The notes under the pieces: generated by a model
Seen by the model: only the letters and a program-made list of their open reading frames with translations
Databases searched by the model: none
Told to the model about the DNA's origin: nothing
In this document: positions 8,489-16,150 of the stretch, in pieces
Position numbering within the stretch: position 1 is the first letter of the stretch
Layout: the number at the start of each line of letters is the position of its first letter
From: Ichthyophonus hoferi
Taxonomy: Eukaryota > Opisthokonta > Ichthyosporea > Ichthyophonida > Ichthyophonidae
Length of the DNA: 16,150 nucleotides
Direction of reading: 5' to 3'
NCBI GenBank assembly: GCA_002751075.1
Contig: NAOQ01000027.1
Coordinates: 11,992-28,141 of the forward strand
Made by a program: the position numbers and the translations under genes

Positions 8489-9142
8489 ATGCAGATTATC
8501 ACCACAATGCTTCCCATGCTAACCCGTTCTCTTCTGTCGAAGACCTCTCCTGCCTTCACAGCTCTTGCTAGTAAGTAAATTGTTTAATACAATATGTAAA
8601 TATGTGAGCATGTTTATGTGTCTATTGTAATGCCTCCTTAATAGAATCATACCGTTATTTGATGGTATTATTATTTATATTTTAGTAGTATTTTAGTAAT
8701 TTTTTATAAGTTTATTCTTATTATTCTATTGATTTCTTCCTGCCCAGCATCTCTTAGTATGTTGTCTTGGCCTATTACTTTATATTAGTTTCTCACATGA
8801 AATATTTCCAACCACTAATATTACATTATTAATTCTAATATTATAATTTTAATTTACTATAGCTTGCTGGGTAACAAGAATTTATTTCTTATTATGATTA
8901 GTTCTTTTTGTAAACCGGATAATTATATTTTATTAATTATCTTACTATTGCGTACTACCATTTTACAGGTTAATATTTTAGATAACAAGATCTAATTGGA
9001 TGTGCTTTAACTATTTCCTTATATACCTTATATCCTAGAAGGTTACTGTAATGTATTAGGAATATTAGAAATAAAACTATCATTACTCTATTGAGTTCCT
9101 TTTCACGTATGACGCTCCTATCTACTATAAGATAATATAAGA

Positions 9143-9178
<36 letters not shown>

Positions 9179-10794
9179 TGTTAGGATTATTATCATTATT
9201 ACTATTGTTATGGTTGTTGCTGCTGTTACTATTATTATTATTACTATTACGACTATTACTGATCTTATTGATTCCGTAATTTATTATTGCTATAGGAATC
9301 ACCATATATTATTAAAAATCAAGTCTTATTGGTACAATAATTCTACTCTTTTTATGTTTGCATTCCCATTGTTTATATATATATATATCTATTCACTAAA
9401 AATCTTGCTAACCATTGATATATTAATTCTCATCCAACCTCCTCCCCATATGATTGAACTATAATCCATAAGGGAATACTATTATTGGCTAACCTAACTA
9501 TTCTTTCATTTGACAGGTGTTCGAGGCCTGCATGCCGCTAGATCACACCTAGGTAAGTGACGTCACAAGGAATTACAAATAGATAGTTTAGGGAGGGTAT
9601 GTGTATATATGGATATGTAATGATATCTTTATCTATTTATATCCTTCTGACATCTAACCAATCAGCTGCCACCACTACTGTAGCCAAGAGCCATGAGGGA
9701 GCCCATTGGAAGGCCGAGAAGATAGTAGCCGCTGGTTTATTGGCTACCATCCCTGCTGCTGTTGTGGGGGGACCTACTATGGCTGTATGTATTGATTGGC
9801 TACGAGATAAAGATATATTGGTTCATTAAACTACAAATATGAAAATATAAATATACGTATATAGTTACCACCAATTAATGGTTTGATAACTGCTGGCTAT
9901 ATATAATTACTATGAAATTCTAAGATTAGGATTATGTCAACCATGTAATTGGACGATAAATATTTAAAATTTTATTCTATCAATTACAGGTTGATATGGC
10001 CATGGCAGGTCTCATCTCCTCTCACATCTATTCAGGGATGAACTCGGTTAGTATTTAATTGCCTGTTCTCATTGGTTGTTTCTTATTAAATTAATTGTAT
10101 AAATTTCCTGGAGTCTATCATTGACTAGAATGTCACGTTGTATTTCTCGCTGGGTTTGATTTAGTAAATTAGCCTTATTGGGATATAGGGTACAACCACC
10201 GTGGCCATCATATATGCTAATAGAACCTACTATACTATATTATAATGACTTGTATAATTGTAATATACCTACACATATTTTATAACATTTACAAAAATCC
10301 CTCTTTTTATATAAAATGGTGTAAACTAGTTGGAAAATGCATCAAATTTACCGTTGATGTGTCAATCAATAACGTGCTAGCTCTTTGTATTGGGTTATGA
10401 TGCGTATATGGGTGGGTGTGGTTCATTTCAATGGTTTAAATTTTTTTTAAAAAATCTTTCTTTGCCTTTTTCAATCCTTACACCTAGCTTGAAAAAAAGG
10501 TTATGTTGTATTATACTGTAGGGTATTTTATATTATTTTATTATACATGTCTAATTATCCTTGTAAAGTGTATATAACATATAATGTATACTTTTCCTTA
10601 CCCTCCCCTCTCTTCTTCTCTCCTCTCCTCTCTGCACTCTGCAGGTAATCGTCGATTACGTTCACGGTGGTTTTACCAAACCAGTGCTTGCGATTTGGGC
10701 CGGAGTGTCAGCATGTACCTTTGGTAGCCTGGTGTACTTTAATTACAAGGATGTGGGTATCACTAAGGGAATTAAGATGCTGTGGTCCTTATAA
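8489..10794 (+). CDS. SDHD: Succinate dehydrogenase cytochrome b small subunit, mitochondrial (complex II)
   Basis: This is one of two membrane anchors of complex II in the inner mitochondrial membrane. It helps bind heme b and ubiquinone. Coding exons are 8489-8570, 9517-9552, 9666-9784, 9990-10046 and 10645-10794. All introns are GT-AG and phases agree, giving 147 residues (human has 159). Residues 1-40 are an acid-free presequence with Arg12, Lys18, Arg30 and Arg36, and RGLHAA is a likely cleavage region. SHEGAHWKAEK (49-58) matches the animal HWxxER block. Three membrane helices lie near 59-77, 79-98 and 108-130. His91, ten residues before Asp102-Tyr103, has the spacing of the heme ligand and quinone-site DY of E. 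coli SdhD (HAWIGMWQVLTDY) and the human protein. The C-terminus YFNYKDVGITKGIKMLWSL is nearly the animal consensus. The first ATG (8489) has a poor context. The in-frame ATG at 8507 (ACAATG, A at -3) may be the true start, giving 141 residues. Confidence 0.96.
8571..9516 (+). other. SDHD: SDHD intron 1 with TTA microsatellite
   Basis: This 946-base intron runs from donor GTAAGT to acceptor TTGACAG. It is AT-rich. Its right part holds a perfect TTA run (9145-9177) inside a longer imperfect TTA/TTG/TAC field up to 9253. Nothing else was recognised. The overlapping Asn-rich minus-strand frame is a product of the repeat. Confidence 0.85.
9145..9177 (+). repeat. (TTA)n microsatellite
   Basis: Eleven uninterrupted TTA units in SDHD intron 1, followed by imperfect units to 9253. 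Confidence 0.97.
9517..9552 (+). CDS. SDHD: SDHD exon 2, a 36-base microexon
   Basis: It is flanked by TTTGACAG and GTAAGT. It supplies VRGLHAARSHL plus split codons on each side, the end of the mitochondrial presequence. Its length is a multiple of three, so skipping it would keep the frame but remove the likely processing site. Confidence 0.9.
   Translation: MFEACMPLDHT
9558..9565. promoter_or_regulatory. TGACGTCA (CRE-like) site in SDHD intron 2
   Basis: A perfect ATF/CREB palindrome begins five bases into the 113-base intron 2, just behind GTAAG. It may be chance, but a full 8-base CRE is rare in DNA this rich in A+T. Confidence 0.3.
10047..10644 (+). other. SDHD: SDHD intron 4
   Basis: This 598-base intron runs from donor GTTAGT to acceptor CTGCAG, with a long pyrimidine tract (about 10598-10640) in front of the acceptor. 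No other feature was recognised. Confidence 0.85.
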
Positions 10795-10848
10795 ATGGCT
10801 ATTACATTGCAGCAAATCTACATTTATGCCTTGTATAAACTCAAAAAC

Positions 10849-10854
10849 AATAAA
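10849..10854 (+). terminator. SDHD: SDHD poly(A) signal
   Basis: AATAAA lies 54 bases behind the TAA of SDHD. A T-rich stretch (10867-10882) follows, as expected downstream of a cleavage site. Confidence 0.8.
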
Positions 10855-10906
10855 TATAAAATGTATTCCATTTGTTTTTTTTAGTATTATGTTTTGTATT
10901 AATTAC

Positions 10907-11890
10907 TTTCGAGATACAAATAACTAGATAGAGAATATTAAAGATAGCGGCGGTTATTTTGTAACAATGTTAAATTTACTATGGATCTATTGGCTTGTAT
11001 AAGTGAGTATTTAATTAATCTAGCAATTAATAAGGATAAATTTTAAGCAATTAAGCGTCTTTATTTTATTTAGATATTTCTTATGAAACATTCCCTCATC
11101 AGTGAGGGTTTTCGTCAGTACTTCTTCAATTGACTACTAGTTAATCACCTTAAGCTGATTGATTGATTCATGGTGACTGATTCTAGTATTAATTAATTAA
11201 TTAGAGGAGTTGTTAGATCTGGAGTCAACCTCTTGATTTGAATAATAATGGCGAGATTGATTTATTGGTAAAGGTTATCGTTGATTGTGATAAGATTGTT
11301 AACTGCAAATGAATACGTAGTTTGGCCAAAGTTCTGATGAGAAGCAGATCATGACATGAGGAATCCAATACTGGTTAATTGCATTATGTTTCCAACCAAA
11401 TAAATTTATTTGTTATTGCATATGTGAGCTGTTACATTTATGAGGAATTTAACTAAGTGCCATTCTAATGAGGACATATAAAATAGTACTAGTTTATCAA
11501 GATTAGATCAGACAATTCTTGTGGGTCTCAGTGATCTTCCGTGAATTGTATTGGCCGAGAAGAATCTTTGCAATCACATTTAGAATAAGAATGCGGCTGA
11601 ATAGGCGTTAACCCCAATTGACACATGATAGAGATTGAACAAATATAAATGAAAACCGAAATAACCAATAAAATTCTGAGCAAATGTGATGCCACTTGTA
11701 ACACAAAAACTTTGCATTTGATTATTTAACTAAACAATATCATGATATATATAATTATCACAATGTTATTGTAATATCTAGTTCACAGTTGGCACCCACT
11801 TAAGGTAATCAGTGTTCAGATTTCTCGCTCATTCAAAAGTCAGAGAACTGTCTACTAACATCAAATAGTAATAATTATTATTATTTATAT
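10907..11890 (+). repeat. Dispersed repeat family, copy 5 (longest)
   Basis: This is the most complete copy. Its left third matches copy 4 (5862-6235), its middle matches copy 2 (3820-4400), and 11330-11880 matches the inverted copy 1 (115-570). It starts about 50 bases behind the SDHD poly(A) signal with AGATACAAATAACTAGATAG. The right limit is uncertain because no second copy covers the sequence beyond about 11890. It shows no terminal inverted repeats or target duplication that I can define and no coding frame, so it is probably a non-autonomous element of unknown class. Confidence 0.8.
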
Positions 11891-12552
11891 TGTAATATAT
11901 AACCCCTTACTGATCAGTCTCCTTGTGAAACTTCTATATTAGCACCCAAGTGAATCAAAGCATTGATTTCCTTTGAATCAGAACAGATGTCTAATTACTT
12001 CAGCCAGTTACACAGAGAGTCAGTATACTGGCCTTTTTTGGAGCCTCTACTACTACAACTGAACTTTGAAGACAGAAGGAATTAATTAATTGTCACTACC
12101 GCTAGCCCAAAAAAACCAACTGGAGATTCCCGACCCTCTGGGAATGTCATTAGACCTACTACAGAAATTCATATTTATCAAATATAATTTTAATCTAACT
12201 GCCGATACAATTTGATCCATGACTAATCTGTAAAACATCCATCTAATCAGTCTCAAGCTCCCTGGCTTAGTATAGATGGGGATGTCCACTTACACATAAT
12301 CGTCAAACACGACCCTTACTATAACAATTCTCAGTTTTACACCTTGGCTTGTGTACTCAACTGCGTAGTGGTCTATGCTAAACTGATGCCACTGACGAAA
12401 CTGTCATGAGCGCTTAAAATAGGATGTCTTTATTTAGATTACTAGGGTGTATATACAATAACCAATTGGAAGCCCTCATGCGGATAAAACAAGTGTATTA
12501 AAGGACTCTTTCTGTAGTGCAGAAAGAACCGTTCTCAACAAAATATATACAG
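11891..12552. other. Unassigned stretch between repeat copy 5 and the minus-strand gene
   Basis: It has somewhat more G+C than typical spacer here. A 67-codon minus-strand frame (12086-12289) has no supporting splice, start or poly(A) context, and I do not call it. A perfect hairpin ATTCCC...GGGAAT sits at 12126-12145. The stretch may be the right part of the dispersed repeat, but no second copy was found to show that. Confidence 0.45.
12507..12527. terminator. Hairpin at the expected 3' end of the minus-strand gene
   Basis: TCTTTCTG pairs perfectly with CAGAAAGA around a five-base loop (TAGTG). It lies 26-46 bases behind the minus-strand AATAAA, at or just after the expected cleavage point. 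It is not the histone stem-loop. A role in 3'-end formation is inference. Confidence 0.35.
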
Positions 12553-12558
12553 TTTATT
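12553..12558 (-). terminator. Poly(A) signal of the mitochondrial-presequence gene
   Basis: AATAAA on the minus strand lies 32 bases behind the TAG at 12591-12593. Confidence 0.75.
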
Positions 12559-12590
12559 TAAAATTATCAAATAATATACACCGGTCAAGA

Positions 12591-12671
12591 CTAATTTTGT
12601 TCAATTACTTGCACGATAGCGTCATGTACCCCCTTTTTAATTCGTGTAGGGATCAAGCGGGTGTACATAGA
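12591..12671 (-). CDS. Last exon of the 323-residue protein gene
   Basis: An excellent acceptor (TTTTCTCCACCACAG) opens 26 in-phase codons, SMYTRLIPTRIKKGVHDAIV and then QVIEQN, followed by TAG and an AATAAA. If the last intron were retained, the frame would instead run past the donor at 12910 (GTTAGT) for 26 other residues to a stop at 12830-12832. The spliced form is preferred because of the strong acceptor and the coding-like composition. Confidence 0.8.
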   Translation of the reverse strand, partial: SMYTRLIPTRIKKGVHDAIVQVIEQN

Positions 12672-14979
12672 CTGTGGTGGAGAAAACTAATTGGTTAATA
12701 TTAGAGCACCAATTATAATTAATTAATTAATTGGTAACATAAGAGATCACCGTTCTGGATAAGTAGAAAATAAGGCCCTATCGTCATTGTATGTGTTAAA
12801 CTACAACTATATATATATATATATATATATTATAAGAGAATTTGTTTGCTTGCAGGTATTTCTTTAACAATTTTCCAGTGACATGCATTAACATTAACCA
12901 TCATACTAACCTGAGTCTTCATGACCGTATCATACACATCCAAATCAGCTTGTGTCTGCTGACTGGGCAATATACCATCAAAGCATTTTCTCATTTCGTT
13001 CTCACTGGCTCCTTGTTTTTCAGGCCCCTTCATGTATCTTACACGGAGCAATAACTCTGGCTCACTTTCATTGGTGTCATTAGCCTTTTTAGTAGGGTAA
13101 TTAATTAGATATAGGCGAAGGGTCATTGGATCAGAGGTAGGTAGGGAGGGAAGACTATAGATCTTTCCCATGACACACACTGAACCAATCAAAGGATTAT
13201 CTACTTCCTTAGTCAACTCAGAGGGTATTTCGAAAGTTTCTTGGGGCTTCTGGAAAAACTGACGTAATTGGTCTGTAAATCAAATAGAAAGGAGTGATTG
13301 GATTGAATAGGTTAGTATAGGTTAAATAAGATAATTAGTTATTGAAGCTTATTATATTATATTGTATTATATTCTGTTATATTAAAATTTTGAAGAAAAA
13401 ATAAACTAGAAAAATGCTTTTCGATTAATAGGTTAATGTGATTAGAATATATGGGACTTTAATCTTTCCACCTATCGCCTTCACACTACAGCGGTAGCCA
13501 ATCACTCGAGTTATCACAGCATTTTATTATGGTGTATGAACTTAAATACCATCTACAAATCATTATACTTAATCTATATACCTATATATATATATATATA
13601 CATGCATACATAACTACATACCATGATCCCTAATATTGATGCCCTGCTGCACAGCATGTTGTACATAAGGTAGGGTGTTACTACATATATCCACCACTTT
13701 ATCATTCACAGATATCCAGGCATATGGCTCCATCCACCCCTTGAGTGGCTGCATGTCACGCCCCAGAAATCATGGTTAGGGCTAGAAATGTATTGCTTTG
13801 CACATTAACAGTATATATATGGGGTTAACATCTCAAGAGCAACTTGGGGAAAAAGAGAGGGAGGTATTGATTAATCTGTGACAAACTACCAATAATGGTA
13901 ATAAATTAATTAGTTAATGATTTTCTATCTCTAAGCTAGTAGCCTTTGGCATAGTTGAGCCTAAAGGTATGATTGGATTATATTAAATAAGAACCAATAA
14001 AAACTATTTGTTAAAACTACAATTGAAATTTGATTGGTATAGAACGAATTTACTACTTGTGTTAATTTAATTAGTGGTGTCCAATAAAACGAAAGAGATA
14101 AAGGGTCAACAGAGTTAAAGTGAGCATTGGTAGGAAAGGGTTCAAATCAATGCTTATTGATTAAAAAGATATAAGAATGAGTGACTAAAGTAGGTCACCA
14201 TCCTGCCCAGTTTTAAAATGCAGAGCTGCCAATAACCCAGTCATAGTAAAATTATATTATACATACAATATATAACCATTTTTACCTATACCATAGCATA
14301 CGTCTTCAGGGTTCTAGGGTTCTATAAGCTCTGTCAACTATACATATTACATATTATATATATGCATCTATACTAGCATACCTCATCAGGGTTCTTGGCG
14401 TCTATGAGCTCTGTCACCTTCAATCCTGCTACTCTTTCATGTTCAATCGCCTTCCTTTGTAGGCCCTCACTCATACTAGTAGTACCCACAAGACATGCGT
14501 CTGTTATATTAGGAAAGATAAATAAAATATTAGCTATACAATGGAAGGGAGGTTACCCTGGCTGGAGTTGTTGGTAAAAATAAAACATATATAGAAAACC
14601 TACATAAATACATATGTACCCACCTACATAACAACATACCTATCTACCTAGCTAGTTAGCTACATTATTTATTCATGTTATCTATACACCCCTTACCTGT
14701 GAAGTATTGGTCACACAATATTTTTACAGCACCGGCACATATTTTCATCATCCGTCTCTCTAGCTCATTTTCAACCCCATTTTCCACCTTCTCTAGTAGC
14801 ATCTTGTCCATAGTGGTAGGTTTTAGAGCATTGTGGAATTTCATAGAACAACACTGGCCATTGGAATGAGCTTGATCATGAGCCAACCGTGTGCTGATTC
14901 TATTAACCATTGGCATAGCAACTCTACGGCCGATAGATAGGCCGAGGAGACCTCTGCGTGCCGCTTGGATCAACGACAT
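12591..14979 (-). CDS. 323-residue protein with mitochondrial presequence; possible papain/transglutaminase-like fold
   Basis: Coding exons, in transcript order, are 14697-14979, 14382-14500, 13622-13748, 12911-13272 and 12591-12671. All introns are GT-AG, the phases agree, and the lengths add up to 324 codons with stop. Residues 1-34 begin MSLIQAARRGLLGLSIGRR. They have six Arg and no acid, a clear mitochondrial presequence. Residues 50-93 are helical and charged. The stretch 95-156 has the order Cys97 (DACLVGTTSMSEGL), a helix, VAG, then EPYAWISVNDKVVDIC (141-156). This resembles the Cys...HxW...D layout of papain/transglutaminase-like folds, but with Tyr143 where the His should be. Trp145 and Asp154 are kept. 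The C-terminal half has a beta-rich part (IGSVCVMGKIYSLPSL, then LRLYLINYP and ELLLRVRYM) and ends in a basic helix. I do not recognise the family, and the fold is inference. The gene is convergent with SDHD. Confidence 0.85.
12688..12735 (-). promoter_or_regulatory. Three-arm alternating inverted repeat at the branch-point region of the last intron
   Basis: TAATTGGT (12688-12695), ACCAATTA (12708-12715) and TAATTGGT (12728-12735) are perfect 8-base arms. The middle arm can pair with either neighbour. They lie 15-62 bases upstream of the acceptor AG in the minus-strand transcript. The loop of the acceptor-proximal hairpin contains CTAATATTA, a branch-point-like sequence. A splice-regulatory role is inference. 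Confidence 0.4.
12808..12831. repeat. (TA)n microsatellite
   Basis: About twelve TA units in the last intron of the minus-strand gene. A second (TA)n run lies at 13583-13600 in its third intron. Confidence 0.95.
13749..14381 (-). other. Second intron of the minus-strand gene
   Basis: This 633-base intron contains an imperfect hairpin near 13948-13972 (CCTTTGGC...GCCTAAAGG) and, next to its donor, the left unit of an 80-base tandem duplication. The remainder is AT-rich without recognised content. Confidence 0.8.
14261..14420. repeat. 80-base tandem duplication across the exon 2 donor
   Basis: 14261-14340 repeats 14341-14420 without net gaps over at least the last 50 bases. By eye about 39 of those 50 positions agree: AGCATAcgTCtTCAGGGTTCT against AGCATACCTCATCAGGGTTCT, and TCTATaAGCTCTGTCA against TCTATGAGCTCTGTCA. 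The right unit holds the end of exon 2 and its donor. The left unit is a decayed copy inside the intron, with an in-frame stop in the coding part and a GTATGC donor sequence still present. Confidence 0.85.
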
Positions 14980-16063
14980 ATTCCCGATTTTGTTAGATAA
15001 TTTGATAATTTTTATGTATAATATATATGGTAATATAAATAATGTATGCTGTTATGTTTATATAGCAAATGGATTTTTGTGTTTTTAAAATAATTAAATT
15101 TTAAACAATTAAATTTTAGATTTTCTTTTAAAAAAAAATTCTTTTAATTAACTTTTAAGCGGCTAAGAGGGGGTTTATGAAATACAAATTTAAATATTCA
15201 ATCGAGCAATTGGATATCTATGTGAAAAGGTAGTAAAAGGTGTTTTTATGATAGGAACGCTAATTTAGATATATCTATATTAGACATATTTGCAGGTAGA
15301 TATATAAAGAAATAAATGATGTCCACATATTTAATTTTCAGCCCTGTACCAGCAAATGTAAATAACAGAACACATAATCACATAATTGCTATGTAAACTA
15401 ACATTTTTTTGTAACACATCTATATGTATACCAGTATTTATATTTAGGTATGTTTATATTTATATTATTTTGCATGTTTGTATATATAATTATTGAGCCA
15501 ATTATATGATTTCAACTGGTTTACATTCATTTTTTTATTGGTGGAAAGTAGAAGCATAAAATAATTCTTTATACCAGATTGCCCGTACATGAATTATATA
15601 TATCTACAGATATAAATATTAAGATATTTCTGTAAGTTAATGATAACTTGTGAGCTTAAACTTCCTAAAACAGAAAAATATCTTGCTGGAATAAATAGAA
15701 CAGATACAGATAGCGTAGGACCTCGTCTCCCATAGCTGTAATAGCCATAGAAGAGACATGGGTACCAATGCTTTATTTAATAGTCGGCCTTCAAGGCTCC
15801 CTTACATGTACACTATAACTACAAAATGAAGCAGCCTAGTAACTTTTACCTTTCCACCACTTATATAGTGCCTATACTACACGTGTAAACCAAGTCCATT
15901 CCTGAACTTCAAAAATCGTTCGCAAATGTCAAACATAACATATTTCCTTATGCAAAACGGAGGGTTTATATGCCAATAGTGACGTCATTAATTTAGACTA
16001 GTGTCAATGTCACTACTAAGAACCTTTTGCTTGTGACAAACATTTCGTGTGGTTTCTGTTGTT

Positions 16064-16065
<2 letters not shown>
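14980..16065. other. Upstream region of the minus-strand gene
   Basis: No coding exon was recognised. The first 150 bases are A/T homopolymer-rich. The right part has an E-box (CACGTG, 15880-15885) and a CRE (15980-15987). A small inverted repeat, TACAGATAT...ATATTTCTGTA, lies near 15605. The start of the gene (ATG at 14979, A at -3) fits a promoter here. A divergent gene to the right cannot be excluded. Confidence 0.5.
15980..15987. promoter_or_regulatory. TGACGTCA (CRE) site
   Basis: A perfect ATF/CREB palindrome about 1 kb upstream of the minus-strand gene, with a CCAAT on its left (15973-15977). CCAAT next to a CRE is a common core-promoter layout and may serve a gene starting near or beyond the window edge. 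Confidence 0.35.

Positions 16066-16066
<1 letters not shown>

Positions 16067-16150
<84 letters not shown>
16067..16150 (+). repeat. (TTA)n microsatellite, cut by the window edge
   Basis: About 28 perfect TTA units run to the last base. The true length is unknown. Confidence 0.98.

Noticed and set aside
8970-9305. Asn/Ser-rich 111-residue minus-strand frame.
   Set aside because: It is caused by the TTA-type repeat in SDHD intron 1. The rest of the frame has no protein character.
12086-12289. 67-residue minus-strand frame.
   Set aside because: No splice, start or 3'-end signals fit it. The minus-strand gene already has a good last exon and poly(A) signal to its right.
12830-12910. In-frame extension of exon 4 to a stop at 12830 as the normal C-terminus.
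   Set aside because: A GTTAGT donor at 12910 and a strong downstream acceptor with in-phase coding sequence and AATAAA explain the 3' end better. The extension is kept only as a possible retained-intron form.
14145-14160. GTTCAAATC, resembling a tRNA/SINE B box; also GATCGAACC near 520.
   Set aside because: No A box at the right distance and no cloverleaf could be drawn around either.
14395-15088. Plus-strand frames at 14395-14577, 14675-14869 and 14891-15088.
   Set aside because: They are antisense shadows of exons 1 and 2 of the minus-strand gene.

Overview
This window looks like nuclear DNA of an animal. It is AT-rich, its genes are split by GT-AG introns of about 110 to 950 bases, and it carries canonical AATAAA signals, TTA microsatellites and dispersed repeats. 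The succinate dehydrogenase subunit ends in an animal-like tail (YFNYKDVG...MLWSL). Together with the compact gene spacing this fits an early-branching animal such as a sponge, but the species is inference.

Layout. (1) 115-570: an old, inverted copy of a dispersed repeat family. (2) 867-2794 (+): the 3' part of a cyclin C gene, the partner of the Mediator kinase CDK8. Three exons are visible and the 5' exons lie left of the window. Its last intron holds a minisatellite with a two-level period (8-mers in a 72-base unit). (3) 3135-3455 (-): an unrecognised 106-residue reading frame with two AATAAA signals behind it, convergent with cyclin C. (4) 3820-6235: a nest of repeat copies in alternating orientation, two of which form a very large imperfect palindrome centred near 4700. 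(5) 6479-6550 (+): one isolated exon-like block. (6) 6722-7345: a diverged 318-base tandem duplication. (7) 8489-10794 (+): SDHD, the small membrane anchor of mitochondrial complex II, with five coding exons. (8) 10907-11890: another copy of the dispersed repeat, just behind the SDHD poly(A) signal. (9) 12591-14979 (-): a five-exon gene for a 323-residue protein with a strong mitochondrial presequence. Its middle part resembles a papain/transglutaminase-like fold whose usual catalytic His is Tyr. (10) 14980-16150: upstream DNA with a CRE site, ending in a TTA microsatellite cut by the window edge.

SDHD and the mitochondrial-presequence gene converge tail to tail, so two probably mitochondrial proteins are encoded side by side. 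A functional link is not shown. The most unusual signals are the unassigned mitochondrial protein, a set of mutually exclusive hairpins at the branch-point region of its last intron, a decayed tandem copy of its exon 2 donor, and the palindromic repeat nest. Exon structures were deduced by hand from splice signals, reading phase and remembered family sequences. No alignment program or database was used.
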